Part shown: piece after piece, positions 8,403 to 16,485 of the stretch
How positions within the stretch are numbered: the first letter of the stretch is position 1
Layout: the number at the start of each line of letters is the position of its first letter
Source: Pantoea sp. Cy-639
GTDB lineage: Bacteria; Pseudomonadota; Gammaproteobacteria; Pseudomonadales; Pseudomonadaceae
Direction of reading: 5' to 3'
DNA length: 64,000 bases
Assembly (NCBI RefSeq): GCF_011752525.1
Contig: NZ_VWXI01000010.1
Location: forward strand, 124,001 to 188,000
Notes under the pieces: generated by a model
Told to the model about the DNA's origin: nothing
Seen by the model: the letters and a program-made list of their open reading frames with translations, nothing else
The model's database searches: none
Made by a program: the position numbers and the translations under genes

Positions 8403-9383
8403 TCAGCCCTGGTAGCCGCGAATCACCTCGTCGGCCATGCGCTCGAGGCAGGTGACGCTGGCGGTGCACAGGTACCAGGTCTGGGCGTCGACGAAGACCA
8501 CCCGGCCGTTGTTCCAGGCCTTGGTCTTGCGCAGCAGCGGGTTGTCCAGGCTGTCCAGGTTGAGCTGGGCACGCCGCTCCATCACCGCGGTGCGGTCGAT
8601 GACGAACAGGATGTCCGGGTCGGCCTGCTGGATGAACTCGTTGGAGACCGGCTGGCCGTGCAGGCCGGTGGCCATGTCGGCGCTGGCCGGTTTGACCCCG
8701 AGGGTGTCGAAGATGAAACCGTAGCGCGACTGCACGCCATAGGAGGTGAACGAGCCATTGTTGTGCAGCACGATCAGGGCTTTTTCCGGGCGGCCTTCGG
8801 TGATCTTGCGGGTCTGGTCGATCTTGGCCTGCATCTGCGCCACCTTCTGTCGCGCCAGGTCCTCCTTGCCGAGGATCTGGCCGAGCTGCAGCAGGTGCCG
8901 CTTGGCGGTGTCCAGGTAGTTGCCGTGCTGGTTGTTCAGGTCCAGGTCGTCGTAGAGGGTCGGCGCGATCTGGGTCAGCTCGGGGTAGCTCTGCGCCTGC
9001 AGCGGCGAGATCAGGATCAGGTCGGGCTTGAGCGCGTGCAGGCGCTCGAGGTTGGGCTGGATGGTGGTGCCGACGTCGGCGATGTCCGGGTTGTCGCGGT
9101 AGCGCGCGAGAAAATCGACCACATAATCCTTGGCCATGCCCACCACCGGGGCGCCAAGCTGGTCGAGGCTGTCCAGCTCGCTCATGTCGAAGGCCACCAC
9201 GCGCTGCGGCAGCTTGTCGATCTCGGTGGTGCCCAGCGGGTGCTTGAGGGTGATCGGCTGGTAGCTGGCCGTCGCCGCCGCTTGCGGCGCGGCGCTGGTG
9301 GCCTTGGGTTGGTCGCAGCCTTGCAGCGCGGCGGCGAGGGCCAGCAAAGCGACGGCCAGGGTGTTGCGGTTGCCCGGGTTCAT
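8403..9383 (-). CDS. Siderophore ABC importer, periplasmic binding lipoprotein
   Basis: 326-residue periplasmic binding protein of the FatB/CeuE type that hands the ferric siderophore from the TonB receptor to the permease pair. The lipobox LQGC places the acylated Cys at residue 23. The body shows the cluster-8 binding-protein pattern (PQRVVAFDMSELDSLDQLG near the start, LKPDLILISPL later). Start at 9383 with GGGAA upstream, and its ATG overlaps the ATPase stop (ATGA). Together with the three genes before it, it equals the bauB-like part of the acinetobactin uptake operon. Confidence 0.92.
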   Translation of the reverse strand: MNPGNRNTLAVALLALAAALQGCDQPKATSAAPQAAATASYQPITLKHPLGTTEIDKLPQRVVAFDMSELDSLDQLGAPVVGMAKDYVVDFLARYRDNPDIADVGTTIQPNLERLHALKPDLILISPLQAQSYPELTQIAPTLYDDLDLNNQHGNYLDTAKRHLLQLGQILGKEDLARQKVAQMQAKIDQTRKITEGRPEKALIVLHNNGSFTSYGVQSRYGFIFDTLGVKPASADMATGLHGQPVSNEFIQQADPDILFVIDRTAVMERRAQLNLDSLDNPLLRKTKAWNNGRVVFVDAQTWYLCTASVTCLERMADEVIRGYQG

Positions 9384-10162
9384 ATCAGTTCCCTTGACGT
9401 GGTTGGGTTGAAGTAGTTGCAGACGAAACCCTGCTCGCTGCGCAGGATCTCGAATTCGAGGTCGAACAGCTCGCGCAGGCGCGCGGCGTTGACCACCTCG
9501 TCCACCGGCCCGCTGCAGTGCACGGCGCCGCGTTTCATCGCGACGATGTGGTCGGAATAGTTGGCGGCGAAGTTGATGTCGTGGACCACCATGATCACCG
9601 TGCGCCCCTGTTCGTCGCACAGCCGGCGCAGGGCGCGCATGATCAGCACGGCGTGCTTCATGTCGAGGTTGTTCAACGGTTCGTCGAGCAGCAGGTAGTC
9701 GGTCTGCTGGGCGATGGTCATGGCCAGGAACGCCATCTGCCGCTGGCCACCGCTGAGCTCGTCGATATAGGCCTGGCGCAGCGGTTGCAGCGAGAGGAAG
9801 TCGATGGCGTGGTCGATCGCCTGCCGGTCCTCGTGGGTCAGGTTGCCGCGGCTGTAGGGGAAGCGGCCGAACGCCACCAGCTCTTCCAGGGTCAGGCGCA
9901 AGTTGAACTCCGGCGCCTGGCGCATGGTCGCCACCCGCTTGGCGTAGTCGCGCACGGCGATGCTGTCCAGGGCTTCGCCGTCGAGGCTCAGCTCGCCGCG
10001 ACTGGGGTTCTGCAGGCGTGCCATGAGCATCAGCAGGGTGGTCTTGCCGGCGCCGTTGGGGCCGATCAGCGAAGTGATCCGGCCACGAGGGAAGCGCACG
10101 CTGACATCGGTCAGTACCGGCTTGTTGCCGTAGGCCTTGTGGACATGGCTGAGGGAGATCAT
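9380..10162 (-). CDS. Siderophore ABC importer, ATP-binding protein
   Basis: 260-residue ATPase of the FepC/FatE class that powers uptake of the ferric siderophore. Walker A is GPNGAGKTT, the signature is LSGGQRQMAFLAM, Walker B is YLLLDEPLNNLD, and the switch His is in VVHDINFAANY. The ATG at 10162 begins at the fold start (MISLSHVHKAYG) and overlaps the stop of the upstream permease by 4 bases. It overlaps the binding-protein start by 4 bases, so the importer genes are translationally coupled. Confidence 0.93.
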   Translation of the reverse strand: MISLSHVHKAYGNKPVLTDVSVRFPRGRITSLIGPNGAGKTTLLMLMARLQNPSRGELSLDGEALDSIAVRDYAKRVATMRQAPEFNLRLTLEELVAFGRFPYSRGNLTHEDRQAIDHAIDFLSLQPLRQAYIDELSGGQRQMAFLAMTIAQQTDYLLLDEPLNNLDMKHAVLIMRALRRLCDEQGRTVIMVVHDINFAANYSDHIVAMKRGAVHCSGPVDEVVNAARLRELFDLEFEILRSEQGFVCNYFNPTTSRELI

Positions 10163-11109
10163 GCGGTGCCTCGTGTGCGAACCATCAGCGTGAGGAAGTA
10201 CACGCCACAGACCAGGTTGATCAGGATGCTGACGGAGGTGTTGTAGTTGAACAGTTGCTCGACCAGGTACTGGGCGAGGATGAACAGGATGATCGCGACG
10301 GCGCAGGCCAGCGGCAGCGTTACCCGGTGCCGCGCGGTGCGTGCCAGGGCGTAGCTGATGTTGGCGACGAACACGCCCATGAACGCGGTGGGGCCGACCA
10401 GGCTGGTGGACAGCGCCACCAGCACGGCGATCAGCGCCAGTTGCAGGCGCACGCTGGCCAGGTAGTCGACCCCCAGGGACTGCGCCTGGTCGCGGCCCAG
10501 CGCCAGTACGTCGAGGGTCGGCAACAGGCGCTGGACCAGCAGGCACACCGCACCCGCCAGCAGGCCCGAATACAGCACCTGGGTGGGCTGGGCCTTGTTG
10601 AACGAGGCGTAGTTGAACCCTTGCAGGATCGAGAACTCGCCGGGGCTGATCTTCAGCTGGATGAACTGGGTGAGGGTGGTCATCACCATGCTCAGCACCA
10701 GCCCCAGCAACAGCAGCAGGTAGACGTTGCTGCGCCCGTCGCGCAGCAGCCAGCGGTGCAGCCACCAGGAATAGCCGAGCATCAGCGCGATCGACAGCGC
10801 AACATTGGCATGACGCCCCAGCAGCACCAGGCTCTGGGTGCCCAGCAACAGGATCAGCAGCGCCTGGAACAGCAGGTAGACCGCCTCGTAGCCCATGATC
10901 GCCGGGGTCAGGATGCGGTTGCCGGCGATGGTCTGGAAAATCACCGAGGCGTAGGCCACGCAGACCCCGGCGATGACCATCGCCGCCAGGCGGTTGAGGC
11001 GCTTGGGAATGACATAGCCGAAATCCAGGCCCGAGCCCAGCAGCACGAAGCCCAGGGCCAGCAGCGCGGCCAGCAGCCAGATGGCGTAACGGATAGGGAA
11101 GCTGTTCAT
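10159..11109 (-). CDS. Siderophore ABC importer, permease (FatC-like)
   Basis: 316-residue FecCD/BtuC-family inner-membrane permease with about nine hydrophobic helices. The family blocks are IAGNRILTPAIMGYEA near residue 65 and PTAFMGVFVANISYALAR near residue 240. It pairs with the next permease upstream to form the heterodimeric channel. ATGA-type overlaps join it to both neighbours, the permease at 11106 and the ATPase at 10162. Confidence 0.92.
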   Translation of the reverse strand: MNSFPIRYAIWLLAALLALGFVLLGSGLDFGYVIPKRLNRLAAMVIAGVCVAYASVIFQTIAGNRILTPAIMGYEAVYLLFQALLILLLGTQSLVLLGRHANVALSIALMLGYSWWLHRWLLRDGRSNVYLLLLLGLVLSMVMTTLTQFIQLKISPGEFSILQGFNYASFNKAQPTQVLYSGLLAGAVCLLVQRLLPTLDVLALGRDQAQSLGVDYLASVRLQLALIAVLVALSTSLVGPTAFMGVFVANISYALARTARHRVTLPLACAVAIILFILAQYLVEQLFNYNTSVSILINLVCGVYFLTLMVRTRGTA

Positions 11110-12050
11110 CGGAATTGCCTGATCAGCAGGATTAGGAACAGCACGCCGCCGACGCTGCCGGCGGTGAGGCCGATGGGCACTTCGAAGGGGTAGATCAGCA
11201 GGCGTCCGAGGATGTCGCAGGCCAGCAGCAGCGAGGCGCCGCCCAAGGCCACGATGGGCAGGGTGCGGGCCAGGTTCTCGCCGTAGCGCAGCGCCACTAG
11301 GTTGGGGATCACCAGCCCGACGAAGGGAATCGCGCCGACGGTGATCACCGTGGCCGACACGGTCACCGCCACCAGCATCAGGCCCAGCGCGGCGTGGGCG
11401 GTGTAGTTGAGCCCCAGGCTGCTGGCCATGCCTTCGCCCATGCCGAGCACGGTGAAGCGCTGGGCAAACAGGTAGGTGAGGGCGACGATCGGCAGGATCA
11501 GGTAGATGATCTCGTAGTTGCCCTGGACGATCCGCGAGAAGTCTCCCAGCAGCCAGCCCTGCATGCTTTGCAGGAAGTTGTGGCGGTAGGCGTAGAACTC
11601 GGCGAAGGCGCTGAGCACGCTGCCGTACATCAGGCCGATCACCGGCACCAGCACGGTGTTCTTGAAGCGGATGCGGCGGATGATCGCCACGTACAGCAGG
11701 CTGGCGACGAAGCAGAAGGCCAGGGCGAACAGCATCTTGCTGGTAGTGCTCGCCGCCGGCAGGGTGGTGAGGGCGATGAGGATCCCCAGCTTGGCCGCGT
11801 CGAGCCCGCCGCTGGTGGCCGGCTCGACGAAACGGTTACGCACGATCTGTTGCAGGATCACCCCGCACACCGCCAGGCCGACCCCGGTGAGCACCAGCGC
11901 GGCCAGGCGCGGCAGGCGGCTGGCGGTGAGGGTCAGCCAGGCATCGTCGGACAGGGCCAGCAGCGCCGACCAGGAGACCTGGCTGACCCCGACCGTCAGC
12001 GACAGGCCGCACAGCAGGACGAACAGCAGGGGCAGGGCGGCGCGCTTCAA
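11106..12050 (-). CDS. Siderophore ABC importer, permease (FatD-like), TTG start
   Basis: 314-residue FecCD-family permease. Family blocks are LPRLAALVLTGVGLAVCG...RNRFVEPATSG and PFVGLVIPNLVALRYG. The start is a TTG whose last two bases form the TGA stop of the upstream exporter (TTGA overlap). The hydrophobic first helix begins immediately after it and no usable ATG lies nearby, so TTG is well supported. First of the four coupled importer genes. Confidence 0.9.
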   Translation of the reverse strand: MKRAALPLLFVLLCGLSLTVGVSQVSWSALLALSDDAWLTLTASRLPRLAALVLTGVGLAVCGVILQQIVRNRFVEPATSGGLDAAKLGILIALTTLPAASTTSKMLFALAFCFVASLLYVAIIRRIRFKNTVLVPVIGLMYGSVLSAFAEFYAYRHNFLQSMQGWLLGDFSRIVQGNYEIIYLILPIVALTYLFAQRFTVLGMGEGMASSLGLNYTAHAALGLMLVAVTVSATVITVGAIPFVGLVIPNLVALRYGENLARTLPIVALGGASLLLACDILGRLLIYPFEVPIGLTAGSVGGVLFLILLIRQFR

Positions 12051-13816
12051 ACACTGTCCTCGCTGACCGATTGCGCGGCGATCCGCCAGCCTTTGGCGCT
12101 GCGCCGCTGGGCCAGGAAGTGGGCGTACAGGCCCGGCTCCGTGCGCAGTTGCGCCGGCGTGCCTTGCTGGCTGACGCGGCCGTTGTCGAGCACCACGACC
12201 TGGTCGGCCATGGCCACCGTCGACAACTGGTGGGCGATCACGATCACCGTGCGCTTGCCACGCAGGCGTGCCAGCGCTTCGCTGATCGCGGCCTGGTTCT
12301 CGGCGTCGAGCGCGGCGGTGGCCTCGTCGACCAGCAGGATCGGCGCGTCCTTGATCAGCGCCCGGGCGATGGAGATGCGCTGGCGTTCGCCACCGGAGAG
12401 ACGCGCGCCACCTTCGCCCACGGCGGTGTCGAGGCCATCGGGCAGGCGTTCGAGCATCTCCAGCACGCCGGCCTCGCGGGCCGCCGCCAGTACCTCGGCC
12501 TCGCTGGCGTCGGCCTTGCCGATGCGAATGTTGTCGGCGATGCTGCCCTGGAACAGATAGGCATCCTGGAAGATCTGGCTGATCTGCGCGGCCAGTTGGC
12601 CGCTGCTGATCCTGCGTACATCCACACCGCCCACCTTCACGCTGCCTGCGTCGACATCGAAGAAGCGCGCGATCAGGCGCATCAGGGTGCTCTTGCCCGA
12701 GCCGGAGGCACCGACCAGGGCAGTCATGCTGCCGGGGGCAATGCTCAGGCTGAGCTGGCGCAGCACTTCGGGCTGGTCCTCGGCGTAGCGGAAGCTGACC
12801 TCATGCAGCTCCACCGAACCGTCGCCCGGCACTTGCGTGTCCCGCGCCTGTGGCAACGGCTCGACCGCGAACAGCTCACGGACCACCGTCAGCTGGCTGC
12901 GCGCGCTACGCAGCACCTCGCTGTAGCTGGCCACCTCCAGCAGCGGGTCGACGAAGCGGCTGAGCAGCAGCAGCGCCAGCACCGCCGGGATCAGCGTGGC
13001 CGGAGGCAGAGGTTCGCCGGCCAGGGGGCCGAGCCAGCAGGCGGCAGCCAGCAGCAGCGCGGCAAACACCACCTGCACAGCCCAGGTGTTGACCACCACC
13101 GACATCGCCGACACCTGGATCAGGCGCTTGGCGGCCTGTTGTTGTTCGGCGATCGCCTGTTCGAGGAAATGGCTGCCGCCGTCGGCACCGTTGAAGGCGC
13201 GCAACACCGATTGCGCCTGGGCGAACTCGACCATGCGCTGGCTGGCCTGGGCGGTGTTGGCGTGGTAGCGCTCATCGGCGCGCTGGCCCAGGCGCGCGGT
13301 CAGCGCGAACACTGCCAGCAGCAGCGGCAATGCCAGCAGGGCCAGCAGCCCCAGGCGCAGGTCGAGCAGGAACAGGGTGACCACCACCACCACGGGAGTG
13401 ACCAGGCCGGTGATCAGCGGGGTGAACACATGGGCCGGCAGTTGCGCCAGGGCCATCATGCCTTGTGCGGTGACATGGCTCAGACGCGCCGTGTTGGGCG
13501 CGCTGAACCAGCCCACCGGCAGTTGCGCGACATGGTCGCCGAGGTGATGCCGGCCTTGCTGCAGCACGGCGACGCCGACCCGGATGCCGGCGCGCTCGAC
13601 CCTGCGGCGCAGTGCCCAGCACAGCAGCACGCCGACCAGCAGCAGGGCCAGCCAGCGGCTGGCGGCGCTGATGTCGTTGCCCAGCAGGCTGGCCAGCACC
13701 GGCACTACCGAGACGATGCTCAGCCCGCACAGCAGGCCGTAGACCAGGGTCATGCCGAGGTAGCGATGGAGGATGCCGGCGTCGTCGCCGAGCAGTCGAT
13801 TGAAGGTGTTCAGCAT
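12047..13816 (-). CDS. ABC half-exporter (siderophore export), second of pair
   Basis: 589-residue fused membrane-ATPase half-transporter. An N-terminal six-helix exporter domain covers about residues 1-310, followed by an ATPase with Walker A GASGSGKST, signature LSGGERQRISIARAL, Walker B ILLVDEATAALD and a switch His (IAHQLSTV). It overlaps the preceding half-exporter by 7 bases and the FatD-like permease by 4, so it belongs to the same operon. By analogy to BarA/BarB of the acinetobactin locus the two half-transporters probably form a heterodimer that exports the siderophore or a precursor. A PchH/PchI-type role in handling siderophore at the inner membrane is the alternative. Confidence 0.88.
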   Translation of the reverse strand: MLNTFNRLLGDDAGILHRYLGMTLVYGLLCGLSIVSVVPVLASLLGNDISAASRWLALLLVGVLLCWALRRRVERAGIRVGVAVLQQGRHHLGDHVAQLPVGWFSAPNTARLSHVTAQGMMALAQLPAHVFTPLITGLVTPVVVVVTLFLLDLRLGLLALLALPLLLAVFALTARLGQRADERYHANTAQASQRMVEFAQAQSVLRAFNGADGGSHFLEQAIAEQQQAAKRLIQVSAMSVVVNTWAVQVVFAALLLAAACWLGPLAGEPLPPATLIPAVLALLLLSRFVDPLLEVASYSEVLRSARSQLTVVRELFAVEPLPQARDTQVPGDGSVELHEVSFRYAEDQPEVLRQLSLSIAPGSMTALVGASGSGKSTLMRLIARFFDVDAGSVKVGGVDVRRISSGQLAAQISQIFQDAYLFQGSIADNIRIGKADASEAEVLAAAREAGVLEMLERLPDGLDTAVGEGGARLSGGERQRISIARALIKDAPILLVDEATAALDAENQAAISEALARLRGKRTVIVIAHQLSTVAMADQVVVLDNGRVSQQGTPAQLRTEPGLYAHFLAQRRSAKGWRIAAQSVSEDSV

Positions 13817-15612
13817 GGCTCTTGCGCCTCTTGCATGGCCTGTGGGTAGCCACCCAGTGCCCACAGACGGGCGTAGTGGTCGTTGCGGGCGAGCAGTTGG
13901 CGATGGCTGCCTTGCTCGCGGATGCGGCCGTTGTCGAGCACGATGATCCGGTCGGCGTGCATCACCGTGTCCAGGCGGTGGGCGATCACCAGCACGGTGC
14001 GGCCCTGGGCGAAGCGCGACAGGGCCTGCTGGATCTGCACCTCGTTCTCGGCATCGGCGGCGGCGGTGGCTTCGTCGAGCACCAGCACCGGCGGGTCGAG
14101 CAGCACGGCGCGGGCGATGCTCACCCGTTGCAGTTCGCCGCCGGACAGCTGCGCATCTTCGCCGACCACCGAGTCGTAGCCCCGTGGCAGCGCCAGGATG
14201 CGCGTGTGGATGTTGGCCAGGCGCGCCGCGTGCTCGATCTCCTGCTGGCTGGCCGAGGGGCGGCCCAGGGCGATGTTGTCGCGCAGGCTGGCCTGGATCA
14301 GGCGCACGTCCTGCAGCACGAAGCCGATATGCCGGTACAGGCGGGTGCTGTCGAGCTGGCGCAGGTCGGCGTCGCCGATGCGGATGCGGCCGGCCGTGGG
14401 GTCGAAGAAGCGCAGCAGCAGGCGGGCCACGGTCGACTTGCCGGCACCGGAGGCGCCGACGATGGCGGTGACGGTGCCCGGCTCGAGGGTGAAGCTGACA
14501 TCGTCGAGCACCGGCGCCAGGCCATCGTAGCTGTAGCTCAGGTGTTCGACATGGATCGGCGCATCCGCCGCCAGCCGTGCCGGGGCGCCGGGCTGGGTCT
14601 CCAGCACCGGGGTCTGCAGCAGGGCGTGCACCCGCTGCGCCGCGCCGGTGGCGTTCTGCAGGTCATGCATCACATAGCTGAGCAGCAGCAGCGGGGCGCA
14701 CAGGCCGGGGGCGACCAGGGCGAAGGGCAGCAGTTCGACCGGGGTGATCCAGCCAAGGCTGCAGAACAGCGTGCCGAACCCCAGCACCACGCCCAGCACC
14801 GCCACCGGGGTGAGCATGGCATGGGCGTTGGCGATGGCACCGACCAGGGGCCGGGTGAAATCGGTGAAGGCCGCGGCGAAGGCGTCCACCGCGTCGCGGT
14901 AGCTGCCATGGGCCTTGCCCTCGATGCCGAAGGCCTTGACCACCGGGATGCCGTTGACGAACTCGACCACCGCGTTGTTGATCCGCGCCATGCCCGCGCC
15001 GAACGCCTGCATGTTCGCGCCGCTGGCCTTGGTGGCCCGGACGAAGAACAGCAGGAACAACGGGAACGGCAGCAGCGAGACCAGCGCCATGCGCCAGTCC
15101 ATGGCGAGCATGTACAGCGTCGAGAGGGTCACCGCGCCGAGGGTGCGTCCCAGGGTGGTGTAGAAGTGCGCCGTGAGGCTGTGCAGGGTGCCGATGTCGT
15201 CCTGCATCGCCTGCTTGACCTCGCCCGAGGCACGGCTGGTGAACCAGCCCAGCGGGACCCGGGCCAGGCGCTGGGTGATGGCCTGGCGCAGGTGTCGGGT
15301 GATGTGGTTGTCGGCCAGGTGCGCGAGCATCTCGCCGAGCGAGACCAGGGCCATGCCCAGTAGCAGGCACAGCAGGCTGATCCCCGCGACCTGCCAGGCC
15401 GTGGCCTCGAGCTGGGCGCTGTCGAGGGCGGCATCCGGCGCCAGCCAGCGCTGCGCGACGTGGGCAATGCCGGCCAGCGGCACCAGGGTCAGCATGCTGC
15501 CCAGGGCGGCCAGCGTGCCGGCGACGATCAGCCGCTTGCGGATCGGTTGCAGCACCTGCGATACCGTGCCGCTGGGGAGTGGGGTTGCCTCGCTTGCATC
15601 GTTGGCGCTCAT
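13810..15612 (-). CDS. ABC half-exporter (siderophore export), first of pair
   Basis: 600-residue fused half-transporter: membrane domain to about residue 330, then ATPase with Walker A GASGAGKST, signature LSGGELQRVSIARAV, Walker B VLVLDEATAAAD and switch His (IAHRLDTV). Both nucleotide sites of the pair look catalytically complete. The ATG at 15612 has GGAGA upstream; an in-frame extension further upstream reads into the gap after the sigma factor and is not family-like. It follows the sigma factor gene by 127 bases on the same strand and overlaps its partner at 13816. Confidence 0.88.
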   Translation of the reverse strand: MSANDASEATPLPSGTVSQVLQPIRKRLIVAGTLAALGSMLTLVPLAGIAHVAQRWLAPDAALDSAQLEATAWQVAGISLLCLLLGMALVSLGEMLAHLADNHITRHLRQAITQRLARVPLGWFTSRASGEVKQAMQDDIGTLHSLTAHFYTTLGRTLGAVTLSTLYMLAMDWRMALVSLLPFPLFLLFFVRATKASGANMQAFGAGMARINNAVVEFVNGIPVVKAFGIEGKAHGSYRDAVDAFAAAFTDFTRPLVGAIANAHAMLTPVAVLGVVLGFGTLFCSLGWITPVELLPFALVAPGLCAPLLLLSYVMHDLQNATGAAQRVHALLQTPVLETQPGAPARLAADAPIHVEHLSYSYDGLAPVLDDVSFTLEPGTVTAIVGASGAGKSTVARLLLRFFDPTAGRIRIGDADLRQLDSTRLYRHIGFVLQDVRLIQASLRDNIALGRPSASQQEIEHAARLANIHTRILALPRGYDSVVGEDAQLSGGELQRVSIARAVLLDPPVLVLDEATAAADAENEVQIQQALSRFAQGRTVLVIAHRLDTVMHADRIIVLDNGRIREQGSHRQLLARNDHYARLWALGGYPQAMQEAQEPC

Positions 15613-15739
15613 CGAATCTCCTGAAATGACCACGGCAGGCCGCCGTGGGCGGGCCTGATGTCCTTGTCGCCTGGCGTTTCGCACAGTGCATACCGTGCAT
15701 TCCGTACAGCGACGTGAATTCCTCAATCGGCGGCCGCCC

Positions 15740-16258
15740 TCAGGCGCCGGCCTCGGCCACGATCGGCACGCAGGCGCGGACCCCCGAGGCGATGTATTTC
15801 TCGACGGATGACACCGACACCTGCAGTTCGCTGGCGATGTCGCGGTGGGCCATGCCGCCGAGCTTGTACAACAGCAGGGCCTGGCGGGCCTTGGCTGGCT
15901 GCTCGAGCAGCACGGCCTCGATCTGGGTCAGGGTTTCCAGGAGCAGGGCGCGGGTTTCTTCCGAAGGGGCCAGCGGCTCGCTCTGCTGCTTGAGGCCCTC
16001 GAGGTGGCCGGCTTCGACCCGCCGCCGGCGATAGAGATCGATCACCAGCCCCTTGGCGATCTGCGTGAGGTAGCAGCGGCAGACCGGGGCAGGGGGGATG
16101 CTGCCGCGGCGCAGCAGCTTGAGGTAGACATCGTGGGTGAGGTCGGCGGCATCGAAGGTGTTCCCCAGCATGCGTCGCAGCAGGCTGTACAGCCAGCTGT
16201 GGTGCTCGGCATACAACTGGGCAAGTTGCTGCTCGAGCGTGAACGGTCCGTTGTCCAC
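15740..16258 (-). CDS. ECF RNA polymerase sigma factor, iron-starvation type
   Basis: 172-residue extracytoplasmic-function sigma factor. Region 2 contains DAADLTHDVYLKLLRR and region 4 contains the HTH GGMAHRDIASELQVSVSSVEKYIASG, both FecI-like. No FecR-type anti-sigma/sensor gene is adjacent and the TonB receptor here lacks a signalling domain. It may therefore work like PvdS or PbrA, controlled by its iron-repressed synthesis rather than by ligand signalling; this is inference. A Fur-box-like site lies 46 bases upstream. It heads the export/import gene string and diverges from the T-C NRPS gene. Confidence 0.88.
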   Translation of the reverse strand: MDNGPFTLEQQLAQLYAEHHSWLYSLLRRMLGNTFDAADLTHDVYLKLLRRGSIPPAPVCRCYLTQIAKGLVIDLYRRRRVEAGHLEGLKQQSEPLAPSEETRALLLETLTQIEAVLLEQPAKARQALLLYKLGGMAHRDIASELQVSVSSVEKYIASGVRACVPIVAEAGA

Positions 16259-16303
16259 GGTACATCTCCCTGACGCTTCCCTTAGTGCAGATTTTTGACT
16301 AAT

Positions 16304-16327
16304 GAGAATAGTTATGATTAATATTCA
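16304..16327. promoter_or_regulatory. Fur-box-like site between the ECF sigma gene and pmsG-like gene
   Basis: Four consecutive hexamers GAGAAT-AGTTAT-GATTAA-TATTCA resemble the GATAAT Fur repeat. The right part, ATGATTAATATTCAA (16314-16328), recurs with one change at 24490-24504. It sits between divergent starts at 16258 and 16486, so iron-bound Fur could repress both directions. Matched by eye. Confidence 0.65.
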
Positions 16328-16485
16328 AAGCATACGAGGTTCCTGTAACCCGTGCAACGTGCCCTTCGCGCACACCACCCTGGCACCCAGTTCAGCTGGG
16401 GCCACCCCCGGACCGAGGATGGGTCTGTCGGCAAGACGCCGTCCCAACTACCTGTTGTCAATGTTCGCTAAAGGCGGGATTTTCC

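Noticed and set aside
12071..15363. Two long plus-strand ORFs rich in Gln/His/Ala
   Set aside because: Antisense of the two ABC half-exporters, which have complete Walker and signature motifs on the other strand.
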